Assembly: GCA_040506895.1 (NCBI GenBank) | Contig: JBEVVY010000001.1 | Location: forward strand, 3,395,116 to 3,459,115 | DNA: 64,000 nucleotides | Direction: 5' to 3' | DNA from: Sedimenticola_A sp040506895 | Lineage (GTDB): Bacteria; Pseudomonadota; Gammaproteobacteria; Chromatiales; Chromatiaceae | Part shown: positions 36,683-46,821 of the stretch, piece after piece | How the letters are laid out: every line of letters begins with the position of its first letter | Position numbering within the stretch: the stretch's first letter is position 1 | Notes under the pieces: generated by a model | The model's database searches: none | Seen by the model: only the letters and a program-made list of their open reading frames with translations | What the model was told of the DNA's origin: nothing | Made by a program: the position numbers and the translations under genes

Positions 36683-37717
36683 ATGACGGAGCGAAGCGAT
36701 CTTCTTGTATCGATAGTCGACACAATTGCTGACTATCGAGAAGCCGACTTAGCCCCCCCATCCACTGAGCATGTAGATCGCTGGATTAGACAGTTCGATG
36801 AAGAGGTGCAAATTCCAATCCTTCGTGAAATGGATCATGTGTTAAAGCAGACTTATTTCTCCCGGAGTGCAACTAGTGGATTTCTTGAACATGTTTTTAC
36901 GACCCAAAAGCTAGTTGGGGGTGACCCTTGTGCCTTTTTTCGGGGAGTAGACTTCCTCGATATTCAGGGGGGAGGGGCTAGCCAGAAAGAAATGCTTGCA
37001 CTGTTCGACCAATTGTTAAGAAAGAACTGCGGGTTTGGACTATCAGATTGTGGCGACGACCCACATTCCTTTATATACCTGGACGATGCAATTTTTACTG
37101 GAAACCGGGTTCGCCGAGACTTGGAAGAATGGATAGCCAATGAGGCTCCTGCAAGCGCTAACGTGCATGTTGTCGTCATTGCCACTCACGAAGGGTCCTA
37201 TTACCACAGGAACAAAGTAGACGAGGCGGCAACGGCTGCTGGAAAGGCAATTAATATCACATGGTGGCATGCCCTTGATCTTGAAGATCGAAAAAAATAC
37301 ACGGATAACTCGGACGTGTTGAGACCGGTTGCTATTCCAAATGACCCGGACGTGGAAGCATATGTGGATGCGATGCATTACAAGCCGCATCTCCGTAATG
37401 CAGGGAAAATAGGTGGCAAGGGTATTTTTTCTTGCGATGCTGGGCGCCAACTTTTAGAGCAGGAGTTTTTGAAAGCCGGCGTTCGGATACGTCAGATGTG
37501 TCCACATCTAACTGAGCCACAACGCCCTCTAGGCCACACTTCCCTTGAAGCGTTGGGATTTGGCTCTTTGATCGTCACTTTTAGGAATTGTCCAAACAAC
37601 GCACCTCTAGTTTGGTGGGTCGGTGACCCTTGGTATCCGCTGTTTCCGAGAAAGACTAACACTGATACTTCGATACAGAAATTATTCGAAAATCTGTCAA
37701 AGGGTTCGCTCAGATGA
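36683..37717 (+). CDS. Phosphoribosyltransferase-like protein (PRTase-CE type)
   Basis: This 344-residue protein contains a type I phosphoribosyltransferase-like PRPP loop, FIYLDDAIFTGNRVRRDL (about 130-147: two acidic residues then TG), after a beta strand. An upstream GGGASQKEML segment (97-105) is also typical. It resembles the PRTase domains reported in bacterial conflict systems (PRTase-CE); I know of no assayed member. The gene lies two bases after hsdM and overlaps the hsdS-like gene by four, inside a restriction-modification operon where no such gene is expected. The substrate is unknown: it could consume PRPP, make a nucleotide signal or modify a base. The fold call is good, the function open. 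Confidence 0.75.
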   Translation: MTERSDLLVSIVDTIADYREADLAPPSTEHVDRWIRQFDEEVQIPILREMDHVLKQTYFSRSATSGFLEHVFTTQKLVGGDPCAFFRGVDFLDIQGGGASQKEMLALFDQLLRKNCGFGLSDCGDDPHSFIYLDDAIFTGNRVRRDLEEWIANEAPASANVHVVVIATHEGSYYHRNKVDEAATAAGKAINITWWHALDLEDRKKYTDNSDVLRPVAIPNDPDVEAYVDAMHYKPHLRNAGKIGGKGIFSCDAGRQLLEQEFLKAGVRIRQMCPHLTEPQRPLGHTSLEALGFGSLIVTFRNCPNNAPLVWWVGDPWYPLFPRKTNTDTSIQKLFENLSKGSLR

Positions 37718-39828
37718 CCCAAGCCAGTCAAGTTCGCACATATGATCCTGCCGTGAGTGTTGTCTTTCTAAAGACTAACGAGCGGTTCGGTGGTTTGTCG
37801 AACATGGCACCTGGGTTCCCGCTGTATCTAAATGGCATTCGTATCCGCACATCGGAAGCGCTTTATCAAGCATGCCGCTTTCCTCATATTCCAGAGATTC
37901 AACGCAGGATCATTAACGAGAGAAGCCCGATTACGGCCAAGAGAAGTATCAGACCGTTTCTGAAGGACTCACGGCCTGACTGGGATAGCGTGCGTGTGAA
38001 GATTATGCGTTGGTGCCTGCGTGTCAAACTCGCGCAGAATTGGCATAATTTTGGAGATTTGTTATTAGCAACTGGCGACAGCCCAATAGTTGAACAATCC
38101 CATAAAGATGACTTCTGGGGTGCTAAGGTCGCCAGAGATGGCGCACTTGTAGGTATGAATGTCCTCGGGCGGCTACTCATGGAATTACGAGAGCAGCTGA
38201 AGAACAATGATTCCTGTCACTTAAAGATCGTCGAGCCTCTGTCAATCAAGGATTTCCTTTTGTTCGGAAATCCAATTGAGGCAGAGTCAAATTATTGCTT
38301 CCCTGAAAAAACGTTAGGTTTAGAAACCCAGCAATCGCTACCTTCTGACAGGTCACCGCAACCGCGAGAACTGCAATCTTCTTTGTTTGATCAGCCTATG
38401 AGTACGCAGAACCCAATTTTGGTTCAGGATCGCCCGACTGAAGAGACGTCTCATCAGGTTTTCTTCAATTCCTACCCGAAATATAAGGATTCCGGGCAGC
38501 CGTTCTTGGGCAAGATCCCGGCTCACTGGGATCTGTTCAGGAACGGCCGTCTTTTCTCCCAGCGCAACGAAACAGGGTTTGGGGAGTTACCCATTCTTGA
38601 AGTCTCGTTGAAAACCGGCGTCCGTGTGCGCGACATGGACAACCTTAAGCGCAAGCAGGTGATGTCCGACCGGGAAAAATACAAGCGAGCGGCCCAAGGG
38701 GATATTGCCTACAACATGATGCGCATGTGGCAGGGGGCCGTTGGCGTTGCACCCGTCGATGGGTTGGTCAGTCCGGCCTATGTGGTTGTGCGGCCTTTCC
38801 CCGAGGTGGACTGCCGCTATTTCAGCTATCTGTTCCGCACCGCGTTCTACATGAACGAGGTGGACGCCTATTCGCGAGGCATCGTTAAAGACCGTAACCG
38901 GCTTTATTGGCAGGATTTCAAGCGCATGCCGTCGCCAGTCCCGTCGGTTGAGGAGCAGCGGCACATCACCAGATTTCTCGATGCGGTTGGCAGCCAGGCC
39001 CAGCGGTTCATCCGCAACAAGCGACGGCTCATCGAACTGCTCAAGGAGCAGAAACAGAACGTCATCAACCAAGCCGTGACCAGGGGGCTTGATCCTGACG
39101 TGAAGCTCAAGCCAAGCGGCGTTGAGTGGATCGGGGATATTCCGGAGCATTGGGAGGTGCGTCGAGTTAAGTTTTTGTGCCACAACTTGAATGAGCAAAC
39201 TTCCGAAAAGCAACCAGGAGAGACGTATATAGCTCTTGAACACGTAGAAAGTTGGACCGGTAGGATTTCGCTACCTGATGACGAGATCACCTTTGATAGC
39301 CAGGTGAAGCGCTTTCAGCCTGGTGATGTTTTGTTCGGAAAGCTACGCCCCTATCTCGCGAAGGTAACAAGGCCACAGACTGCTGGAGTTTGTGTAGGCG
39401 AGTTTCTAGTTTTACGAGCGACCGGAGATGTAACAGCAGATTTTCTTGAGCAAAAGTTTCGTTCAAAACGCGTAATTGATCTGATTAACAGCTCAACATT
39501 TGGGGCAAAAATGCCGCGGGCGGATTGGACATTCATAGGCAATCTCAAGTTTGCGTATCCATCTGCGGACGAGCAACTGGAAATTCTAGAACACATCCAG
39601 GATAAGTCGGCCGAGATCGACCAGGCCATCTCCCGCGCTCAACGCGAGATCGAGCTGATGCGCGAATACCGCACCCGGCTGATTTCCGATGTGGTCACCG
39701 GCCAGGTGGATGTGCGTGGCATCGATGTTCCGGAGATAGCCGAGGAAGAGCTGCTGGTACTGGATGACGATACCGGTGAGTCTGACGACATGATTGATGA
39801 CGAGGGGGGCATGGATGAAAACGACTGA
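37714..39828 (+). CDS. hsdS: NADAR-domain fused to type I specificity subunit HsdS
   Basis: This 704-residue fusion has two parts. Residues 14-162 match the NADAR/YbiA-like (DUF1768) fold: RFGGLSNMAPGFP, then TSEALYQACRF (Glu48), DDFWGAKVA and GMNVLGRLLMELRE. NADAR proteins act on N-glycosidic bonds of ADP-ribose or riboflavin intermediates, and some remove ADP-ribose from DNA guanine. A variable linker (165-245) leads to a normal two-TRD HsdS (about 250-704): each half begins with the family pattern IPAHWDLFR and IPEHWEVRR, followed by a central conserved helix region. HsdS alone is about 430 residues. The NADAR part, linker and second TRD look more AT-rich than the conserved HsdS parts. Confidence 0.82.
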   Translation: MTQASQVRTYDPAVSVVFLKTNERFGGLSNMAPGFPLYLNGIRIRTSEALYQACRFPHIPEIQRRIINERSPITAKRSIRPFLKDSRPDWDSVRVKIMRWCLRVKLAQNWHNFGDLLLATGDSPIVEQSHKDDFWGAKVARDGALVGMNVLGRLLMELREQLKNNDSCHLKIVEPLSIKDFLLFGNPIEAESNYCFPEKTLGLETQQSLPSDRSPQPRELQSSLFDQPMSTQNPILVQDRPTEETSHQVFFNSYPKYKDSGQPFLGKIPAHWDLFRNGRLFSQRNETGFGELPILEVSLKTGVRVRDMDNLKRKQVMSDREKYKRAAQGDIAYNMMRMWQGAVGVAPVDGLVSPAYVVVRPFPEVDCRYFSYLFRTAFYMNEVDAYSRGIVKDRNRLYWQDFKRMPSPVPSVEEQRHITRFLDAVGSQAQRFIRNKRRLIELLKEQKQNVINQAVTRGLDPDVKLKPSGVEWIGDIPEHWEVRRVKFLCHNLNEQTSEKQPGETYIALEHVESWTGRISLPDDEITFDSQVKRFQPGDVLFGKLRPYLAKVTRPQTAGVCVGEFLVLRATGDVTADFLEQKFRSKRVIDLINSSTFGAKMPRADWTFIGNLKFAYPSADEQLEILEHIQDKSAEIDQAISRAQREIELMREYRTRLISDVVTGQVDVRGIDVPEIAEEELLVLDDDTGESDDMIDDEGGMDEND

Positions 39829-42793
39829 CACCAGCGAAAAAGGACTGGAATCGATCATCGTCGCCTCCCTCGTGGAGGATGCCGGATACGTCCAGGGCGA
39901 CCCGCAGGATTTTGACCGGGAACATGCCGTCGACCTGGCCAAGTTGCTGCAATTCCTCGCCGCTACCCAGCCTGACACTTACGAAGGTCTCGGCATCGAC
40001 GAGGAAGGCCCCAAGCGTAGTCAGTTCCTGCACCGCCTGCAGGGCGAGATCGCCAAGCGCGGCGTAGTGGAGGTGTTGCGCGGCGGTATCAAGCACGGCC
40101 CGGTCCATGTGGACCTTTTCTACGGCACGCCGACACCGGGTAACGTGAAGGCGGCGGAACGGTTCGCGGCCAACATTTTCAGCGTCACGCGTCAGTTGAG
40201 ATATAGCCGCGTTGAGACGGCACTCTCCCTCGATATGGGCGTGTTCATCAACGGCCTGCCCATTGCCACCTTCGAACTCAAGAACAAACTCACCAAGCAG
40301 ACGGTACTCGATGCCGTGCAGCAATATCAGCGCGACCGCGACCCGAAGGAGCTGCTGTTCCAGTTCGGCCGTTGCGCCGTGCATTTTGCCGTGGACGATC
40401 ACGAGGTGCGTTTCTGTACCCATCTCAAGGGCAAGGGCTCTTGGTTTCTGCCCTTTAATAAGGGCTACAACGACGGCGCGGGCAATCCGCCCAACCCTCA
40501 TGGGCTTGCCACCGACTATCTATGGAAGGAGACCCTCTCTAAGGCGGGCCTTACAGACATCCTGGAAAACTACGCCCAGGTGGTGGAGGAAAAAGACGAG
40601 AAAACCGGCAAAAAGCGGTACAAGCAGATCTTCCCCCGCTATCATCAGTTGACGGTGGTGCGCATGCTGTTGGCCAATGCCGCTGAAAGCGGCGTCGGTA
40701 GGCGCTACCTGATCCAGCACTCGGCGGGCAGTGGCAAGAGCAACTCCATTGCCTGGTTGGCGCACCAGCTTGTGGGGCTGGAGCACGAGAGCAAGGCGTT
40801 GTTCGATTCGGTCATCGTTGTCACCGACCGGCGGGTGCTCGACAAGCAGATCCGCGACACCATCAAGCAGTTCGCCCAGGTCTCCGCCACTGTCGGCCAT
40901 GCCGAACACTCGGGCGATTTGAGGAAATTCCTCAAGGCCGGGAAGAAGATCATCATCACCACGGTGCAGAAGTTCCCGTTCATCCTCGATGAGATAGGTG
41001 ACGAACACCGCCAGAGCAAGTTCGCCATCATCATCGACGAGGCGCATTCCAGTCAGGGCGGCAAGACCACCGCTGCCATGAACCGTGTACTGGAAGAGCA
41101 TCCCGAGTACGGTGAGGAAGAGGAAACGCTCGAGGATAAGATTAACAAGATCATGGAAGGCCGGAAGATGGTGACCAATGCCAGCTACTTCGCCTTCACC
41201 GCGACCCCCAAGAACAAGACCCTGGAGATTTTCGGCGAGCCGGACCCGCAGCCCGACGGCGCGGTGAAGCACCACCCGTTCCACAGCTACACCATGAAGC
41301 AGGCCATCCAGGAGGGTTTCATCATCGATGTGCTGAAGAACTATACCCCGGTAGAAAGCTATTACCGCCTGGCAAAGACGGTGGAGGACGACCCGCTCTT
41401 TGATGCCAAGAAGGCCCAGAAAAAACTACGTCGCTATGTGGAGTCGCATGAGCACGCCATCCGCGAAAAGGCCGAGATCATGGTGGACCACTTCCACGCC
41501 CAGGTGATCGGCCACCGCAAGATTGGCGGACAGGCTCGGGCCATGGTCATCACTAACGGTATCGAACGGGCCATCCAGTATTTTCACGCCTTCAAGAACT
41601 ATCTCAAGGAGCGCAAGAGCCCCTACGAACCCATCGTGGCATTTTCCGGCGAGCACGAGTACGGCGGCAAGAAGGTCACTGAAGCGACTCTGAACGGGTT
41701 TCCCAGCAGCCAGATACCGGACAAGGTGCAGCAGGACCCGTATCGCTTTCTGATCGTCGCCGATAAGTTTCAGACCGGTTACGACGAACCACTTCTGCAC
41801 ACCATGTACGTGGACAAGGCGCTCTCCAGCATTAAGGCGGTGCAGACTCTCTCACGCCTCAATCGCGCCCATCCACAGAAGCACGACACCTTTGTGCTCG
41901 ATTTCTACAATGACTCGGAGACCATTCAGAAGTCGTTCGAGCCCTATTACCGCACCACTATCCTCAGCGACGAGACAGACCCCAACAAGCTGCACGACCT
42001 GAAGTCGGATCTGGACGGCTACCAGGTTTACTCGCAGGCGCAAATCAATGATCTAGTGGGGCTCTATCTGAATGGTGCGGACCGCGACAAACTCGATCCG
42101 ATCCTGGATGCCTGCGTGGGCACCTATAACGCCGATCTCGATGAAGACGGACAGGTAGATTTCAAGGGCAAGGCTAAGGCATTTGCACGCACCTACGGTT
42201 TCTTAGCTTCCATCCTGCCTTATTCGAATGCTGACTGGGAAAAGCTGTCGATCTTCCTGAACTTCCTAATCCCGAAGCTCCCCGCGCCCAAGGAAGAGGA
42301 TCTGTCCCGGGGCATCCTGGAGGCCATCGACATGGACAGCTATCGTGTCGAGGTAAAAACCAACCTGAAGATCGGCCTTCCGGATCAGGATGCCGAAGTC
42401 GGACCGGTTCCGACCAGTGGCGGCGGGCGCAAGCCTGAACCGGAGCTGGACCAACTGAGTAACATTATCAAGGCGTTCAACGATCAGTTCGGCAACATCG
42501 ATTGGAAGGATGCCGACAAGATCCGCAAGGTCATCGCGGAGGAGATTCCAGCCAAGGTGGCGGCGGACGCGGCCTACCAGAACGCCATGAAGAACAACGA
42601 CAAGAAGACCGCCCGGATTGAGCACGACGCCGCGCTGCAGCGGGTCATGATCGACCTATTGGCCGATCACACCGAGCTGTTCAAGCAGTTCAGCGACAAC
42701 CCGTCGTTCAAGAAATGGCTGGGTGACACCATCTTTGGCGTGACCTATCAAGCGGCAGGACAAACTGAGATGGGAGCTGGCGATGGGCGTTAA
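39815..42793 (+). CDS. hsdR: Type I restriction endonuclease subunit HsdR
   Basis: This 992-residue motor-nuclease subunit has an N-terminal PD-(D/E)XK nuclease with the ExK in IATFELKNKL (about 152), an SF2 translocase with Walker A HSAGSGKSN (about 301) and the DEAH-type box IIIDEAHSSQ (about 406), then SF2 motifs and a helical C-terminus that binds HsdM. ATG 39815 is chosen over an ATG at 39794 because GAGGGGGG precedes it; it overlaps hsdS by 14 bases. The gene appears intact, so the restriction system should be active. The stop overlaps the methyltransferase start by 11 bases. Confidence 0.93.
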   Translation: MKTTDTSEKGLESIIVASLVEDAGYVQGDPQDFDREHAVDLAKLLQFLAATQPDTYEGLGIDEEGPKRSQFLHRLQGEIAKRGVVEVLRGGIKHGPVHVDLFYGTPTPGNVKAAERFAANIFSVTRQLRYSRVETALSLDMGVFINGLPIATFELKNKLTKQTVLDAVQQYQRDRDPKELLFQFGRCAVHFAVDDHEVRFCTHLKGKGSWFLPFNKGYNDGAGNPPNPHGLATDYLWKETLSKAGLTDILENYAQVVEEKDEKTGKKRYKQIFPRYHQLTVVRMLLANAAESGVGRRYLIQHSAGSGKSNSIAWLAHQLVGLEHESKALFDSVIVVTDRRVLDKQIRDTIKQFAQVSATVGHAEHSGDLRKFLKAGKKIIITTVQKFPFILDEIGDEHRQSKFAIIIDEAHSSQGGKTTAAMNRVLEEHPEYGEEEETLEDKINKIMEGRKMVTNASYFAFTATPKNKTLEIFGEPDPQPDGAVKHHPFHSYTMKQAIQEGFIIDVLKNYTPVESYYRLAKTVEDDPLFDAKKAQKKLRRYVESHEHAIREKAEIMVDHFHAQVIGHRKIGGQARAMVITNGIERAIQYFHAFKNYLKERKSPYEPIVAFSGEHEYGGKKVTEATLNGFPSSQIPDKVQQDPYRFLIVADKFQTGYDEPLLHTMYVDKALSSIKAVQTLSRLNRAHPQKHDTFVLDFYNDSETIQKSFEPYYRTTILSDETDPNKLHDLKSDLDGYQVYSQAQINDLVGLYLNGADRDKLDPILDACVGTYNADLDEDGQVDFKGKAKAFARTYGFLASILPYSNADWEKLSIFLNFLIPKLPAPKEEDLSRGILEAIDMDSYRVEVKTNLKIGLPDQDAEVGPVPTSGGGRKPEPELDQLSNIIKAFNDQFGNIDWKDADKIRKVIAEEIPAKVAADAAYQNAMKNNDKKTARIEHDAALQRVMIDLLADHTELFKQFSDNPSFKKWLGDTIFGVTYQAAGQTEMGAGDGR

Positions 42794-43856
42794 TGCACCA
42801 GGCAAGCTCACCAACAATGGCACACAGCGAACACCATTGGCGATAGATTTGTTTTGCGGTTGCGGCGGCCTTACTCAAGGTCTCAAAAAAGCAAAATTCA
42901 AAGTCATTGGCGCGGTTGACATTGAGAAGATATCGGTTGAAACGTACAAAGCGAATCATCCAGAAGTGGAGACATGGCATACGGATATCAAGGAACTTAC
43001 GGTTTCAACGGTCAAACGGAAGCTGGGGATCAGAAAGGGAGAGCTTGATCTTCTCGCAGGTTGCCCCCCGTGCCAAGGGTTTTCTACGATGCGGACTCTT
43101 AACGGGGCTCGTTCGGTCAGTGATCCACGGAACGATTTAGTCATGGAGTTTCTACGTTTTGTAGAGGAACTGAAGCCGAAATCGGTAATGATGGAGAACG
43201 TGCCTGGTTTAGCTGATGATTGGCGTTTCGTCAGGTTCCGAAAGCGTATGGAAGAGCTGGGCTACGAAGGGGATTTTATGATTCTGAACGCCGCAGACTA
43301 CGGTGTCCCGCAGCGGCGGCGTCGATTGATATATGTGGCGGGTCTGGGGATGCAAGCAGATTTTGCGCGGCCTGCCAGGAAAAGAAAGACTGTTCGAGAT
43401 GCCATTGGGGACTTGCCTCCAGCGGGTTCGAGTGGAGACGCCGTTCATGATATTCCGGAGAAAAGGACCTCGAAAGTATTGGCGCTTATTAAGCGAATAC
43501 CGATAGATGGAGGAAGTAGAACAGATCTCCCGGATGAAGACCAACTTGAGTGCCATAAGAAATGCGATGGTTTCAAAGATGTTTACGGTCGTATGTCTTG
43601 GGATGAGCCGGCTCCTACGATTACTAGTGGGTGCTTTAATCCGTCAAAGGGACGTTTTTTGCATCCTGTGGAGAATCGTGCGATTACCATGCGCGAGGCG
43701 GCGCTTTTGCAGGGATTCCCCAAGAAATATAAGTTTCCGAGCACGAATAATAAGCAGGCAATCGCCCTTATGGTAGGGAATGCCTTGCCGCCAGAATTTA
43801 TTCGCAGACATGCAATAGCGATCATGAAATCTGTGCTTACAGACCGAATTGACTGA
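42783..43856 (+). CDS. dcm: DNA (cytosine-5) methyltransferase
   Basis: This 357-residue m5C methyltransferase has all main motifs in order: FCGCGG (24-29, SAM binding), GCPPCQGFS with catalytic Cys97, ENV in MMENVPGLADD, QRRRRL, and GNALPP at the end. The target site is set by the recognition domain (about 190-280) and cannot be predicted. It is tightly coupled to hsdR upstream and overlaps the next gene. With the Vsr-like gene downstream it forms the classic pair of C5 methylase and T:G mismatch nickase. Confidence 0.92.
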   Translation: MGVNAPGKLTNNGTQRTPLAIDLFCGCGGLTQGLKKAKFKVIGAVDIEKISVETYKANHPEVETWHTDIKELTVSTVKRKLGIRKGELDLLAGCPPCQGFSTMRTLNGARSVSDPRNDLVMEFLRFVEELKPKSVMMENVPGLADDWRFVRFRKRMEELGYEGDFMILNAADYGVPQRRRRLIYVAGLGMQADFARPARKRKTVRDAIGDLPPAGSSGDAVHDIPEKRTSKVLALIKRIPIDGGSRTDLPDEDQLECHKKCDGFKDVYGRMSWDEPAPTITSGCFNPSKGRFLHPVENRAITMREAALLQGFPKKYKFPSTNNKQAIALMVGNALPPEFIRRHAIAIMKSVLTDRID

Positions 43857-43899
43857 GTTGTATAAAGGATTATTCAAGAATGAACTGGAAAACCGCGTT

Positions 43900-46809
43900 A
43901 TGGCCAATATAAACGATATTCTACGTGAGAAGCTTTCCGGTGAACAATATGACGCTGCCGTCGATATGTCTGGAGAAGTGCTTACATTAGCATGTGCGGG
44001 ATCTGGAAAATCCACTACCCTAGCCTACCGGATCGCTTTCCTTGTTGCCAATGGTGCCGATCCTATGGGAATTGTAGCTTTCACATTCACAGAAAAGGCA
44101 GCTGAATCTATTAAGAGAAATGTCGCTAAGGCCCTCGTTGCGGGTGGAATGAGTACATCTCTACTCGGCGCAATGTATATAGGCACAATTCATTCATATT
44201 GTCAGCATGTTCTGGGGATGATGGATGCCCGCTACCGCCAATTCGATGTCCTCGATGCTAACCGGCTTATTCTTTACATCATGTCCCGTTATTGGGATCG
44301 ACTCGCGCAGCTCGGACAACAGCGTGGTGCGCGATACTTTAAGCAAATAAAGGAGACATCACGCGCTTGGTCAATAATGAACGAGGAGATGGTCAGGCTT
44401 GAGGATGTCGTCGCCGAGGACGAGTTGCTTGGCGAAGTCTTGTCCACTCTCCAGGTAAGCCTTGACCGCGATCAGTTTATTGATTTCTCTTCGATGATTA
44501 GGTTGGTCGTGGATGGATTGGAAGAAAATGATCCAGGAGCGCTCGCTGCGACATCGTCTCTGGAGCACTTGATGGTCGATGAGTACCAGGACGTTAATAC
44601 CTCCCAAGAACGGCTAATTCGAGCGCTTCATCGTCACTCGAAAACTCTTTTCGTCGTCGGAGATGACGATCAATCCATTTATGGTTGGCGTGGTGCAGAT
44701 GTTACGAACATCCTGACTTTTGAAGAACGGTTCCCGAATGCAACTCGGCATACGTTAGCGACCAATTACCGCAGTACCCGAGCAATTGTGGAGACGGCGG
44801 ATAACCTTGTTGCTGCCCAACTTGGTGCAAACAGATTTGAAAAGAATCCCAACGCAGCAGAGTTGGATTTACCTAGAGACTATCGCATCCTCTGGTTTAA
44901 TACCAGGCAGGATGAGGCGACCTGGGCTGCTGACAGAGTTGTTGAATTGCTTGAAACCGAGTATATCGAGCGTAACGGGAAGAGAAGGGGGCTAACACCG
45001 GGGGATTTCGCCATACTCATGCGTTCCACTCGTGAACCGGAAGCAAACGGAAATCCACGCCATTCCGCATTCACTGATGCGCTGGAACAACGAGGGATAC
45101 GGGTAACGCTTGAGGCGGGCGGCAGCCCGTTCGATGTTCCTCAGGTAAGCGTCCTACGGGATACCTTTGCTCTTCTCCGCAATGGGTCGCCTACTCGCGG
45201 TGAAGTGCAGACTCATTTTAGTAATATAGTTCAACCCGCTTATCAGAATGCGAACTTCCAACAGTTCGCAACCGTGATGGCGGAGTGGGGTCGAGAAATT
45301 CACACTCCTCCCGGTGGGGTCCGTAGAAGAGTGTTTCCTCAGAACCTTGTTCACGAATTGCTTGAGGCATTTGGGATACAGGCAGGCGGATATCCTAATG
45401 ATGTAATGAACGCCATTGGTATTTTCAGTCGAATGATTCAGGATGTGGAAGCGGTATATGTGAGCATTGACTCAAGCAACCGCTTTTCACAGCTTTTAAA
45501 TTTTTTGGAAAATATTGCTGATGCTGGCTATGACCTCTCGAGTGACGACTTGGTTCAGATGCCAGATGCTGTTACTGTTTCCACCGTTCATAAGGTTAAA
45601 GGCCTCGAATATCCTGTTGTATTTGTTGTTGACGTTGAAAATAGTCGGTTCCCAAAAATCCGGCGCGCATACAATGGATGGCTGCCCTCCAACTTAATTC
45701 AGGACGCTCTCAACCGAAATTGTTATTGCTCTAACCATGATGAAGAGGCAAGGCTTTTTTACACGGCGTTGACGCGAGCCGAGCGATTCCTTTACGTGAC
45801 AGGTTGCGAAAACCTACCAGGCGGTAAGCAACGGCGTAAACGGTCGAATTATGCGCTGTCCTTGGTGGATGAAGAGATTTCGGATAATCCAAATGGTTTT
45901 CCCGTGGGGTTGGATTCTGCTCCTGCCGAAGCAAGGCTTGCTGAGACGAGTCTTCCAACCAGTTACTCTGAAATCCGCTACTACCTTCGTTGTCCGAAGG
46001 ACTATCAATATCGTTATAGATTTGGATTTACTCCAGCAATCGTTGAGATGTTCGGATTTGGTCAGACAGTCCATGCAGCAGTAGGCAAACTTCACGAAAC
46101 GTTTACACATCATGCGCCGTCAGGAGAAGAAGCAGAACAGGTGGCCGAGTCTGTTTTTCACCTGAAACATATTCCACCCAGTCGTGATCCACAAAACAGA
46201 CCGGGTGGCTACGAAAATGCAAAGGACTCGGCTCGATCGATCTTGCGGCACTATGCTGAGTCATATGGCGACGACTTTATACATAGGCGTGAAGTGGAGG
46301 CTCGATTCGAGATACCCGTCGAACAAGCTGTGATTTCAGGTGCGATAGATCTATTGATTCACGAGGATGATGAAGGAAATATCGTTGATGCAAGTGTCGT
46401 CGACTTTAAAGCAATGAAGGGCGGTGAAGCGCCGGCGGAAAATGAGAAGCTAAATTGGACAGAGCTGGCTATTCAGGTACAGCTATACGCGAAGGCAGCT
46501 AGGGAAGTTCTTGGTGAGCCTGCAAGGACCGGAGCAGTTCATCTTCTGAAGGATGATCAGCGTGTGGCTGTACCCGTTGACGACGAAGCCGTTGCGGCGG
46601 CCGTTGAGAATGTAGTGTGGGCTGTTGACAGGGTCCTTATGGGCGATTTTCCAATGCGACCGGAGCACCATAAATGTTCTGATTGCGATTTTCAGAAACT
46701 CTGCCCGAAACGAGCAGAAAACTTCCAGATTAGTCAACAGCCACCTGAGATTCACCTGCCCGACGGAAACAAGCAACATGCGCGAGCCTTCAGTGAATTT
46801 GAGCCATAG
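43900..46809 (+). CDS. SF1 (UvrD-like) helicase fused to Fe-S PD-(D/E)XK nuclease
   Basis: This 969-residue protein has UvrD/AddA-like helicase motifs: Walker A ACAGSGKST (31-39), AFTFTEKAAESIK, LMVDEYQDVN, GDDDQSIYGWRGAD, TNYRSTRAI, VHKVKGLEYPVVFV and FYTALTRAERFLYV. The C-terminal third is a RecB/Cas4-like nuclease: SYSEIRYYLRCP, GAIDLLI, VVDFKAMKGG and a closing CSDCDFQKLCP that with the earlier Cys would bind a 4Fe-4S cluster. Such fusions degrade or process DNA. The start may be TTG 43849, overlapping dcm, or ATG 43900; the latter begins the conserved part. Placement between dcm and vsr suggests a role in the same restriction unit. Confidence 0.85.
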   Translation: MANINDILREKLSGEQYDAAVDMSGEVLTLACAGSGKSTTLAYRIAFLVANGADPMGIVAFTFTEKAAESIKRNVAKALVAGGMSTSLLGAMYIGTIHSYCQHVLGMMDARYRQFDVLDANRLILYIMSRYWDRLAQLGQQRGARYFKQIKETSRAWSIMNEEMVRLEDVVAEDELLGEVLSTLQVSLDRDQFIDFSSMIRLVVDGLEENDPGALAATSSLEHLMVDEYQDVNTSQERLIRALHRHSKTLFVVGDDDQSIYGWRGADVTNILTFEERFPNATRHTLATNYRSTRAIVETADNLVAAQLGANRFEKNPNAAELDLPRDYRILWFNTRQDEATWAADRVVELLETEYIERNGKRRGLTPGDFAILMRSTREPEANGNPRHSAFTDALEQRGIRVTLEAGGSPFDVPQVSVLRDTFALLRNGSPTRGEVQTHFSNIVQPAYQNANFQQFATVMAEWGREIHTPPGGVRRRVFPQNLVHELLEAFGIQAGGYPNDVMNAIGIFSRMIQDVEAVYVSIDSSNRFSQLLNFLENIADAGYDLSSDDLVQMPDAVTVSTVHKVKGLEYPVVFVVDVENSRFPKIRRAYNGWLPSNLIQDALNRNCYCSNHDEEARLFYTALTRAERFLYVTGCENLPGGKQRRKRSNYALSLVDEEISDNPNGFPVGLDSAPAEARLAETSLPTSYSEIRYYLRCPKDYQYRYRFGFTPAIVEMFGFGQTVHAAVGKLHETFTHHAPSGEEAEQVAESVFHLKHIPPSRDPQNRPGGYENAKDSARSILRHYAESYGDDFIHRREVEARFEIPVEQAVISGAIDLLIHEDDEGNIVDASVVDFKAMKGGEAPAENEKLNWTELAIQVQLYAKAAREVLGEPARTGAVHLLKDDQRVAVPVDDEAVAAAVENVVWAVDRVLMGDFPMRPEHHKCSDCDFQKLCPKRAENFQISQQPPEIHLPDGNKQHARAFSEFEP

Positions 46810-46821
46810 TGCGAATATGGA

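Noticed and set aside
39695..40501. 268-residue open frame on the reverse strand
   Set aside because: Antisense to the hsdS-hsdR junction; composition is that of a shadow frame.
43849..43899. TTG start for the helicase-nuclease overlapping dcm
   Set aside because: Possible by coupling but no ribosome binding site is visible; the conserved region begins after ATG 43900. Not excluded.
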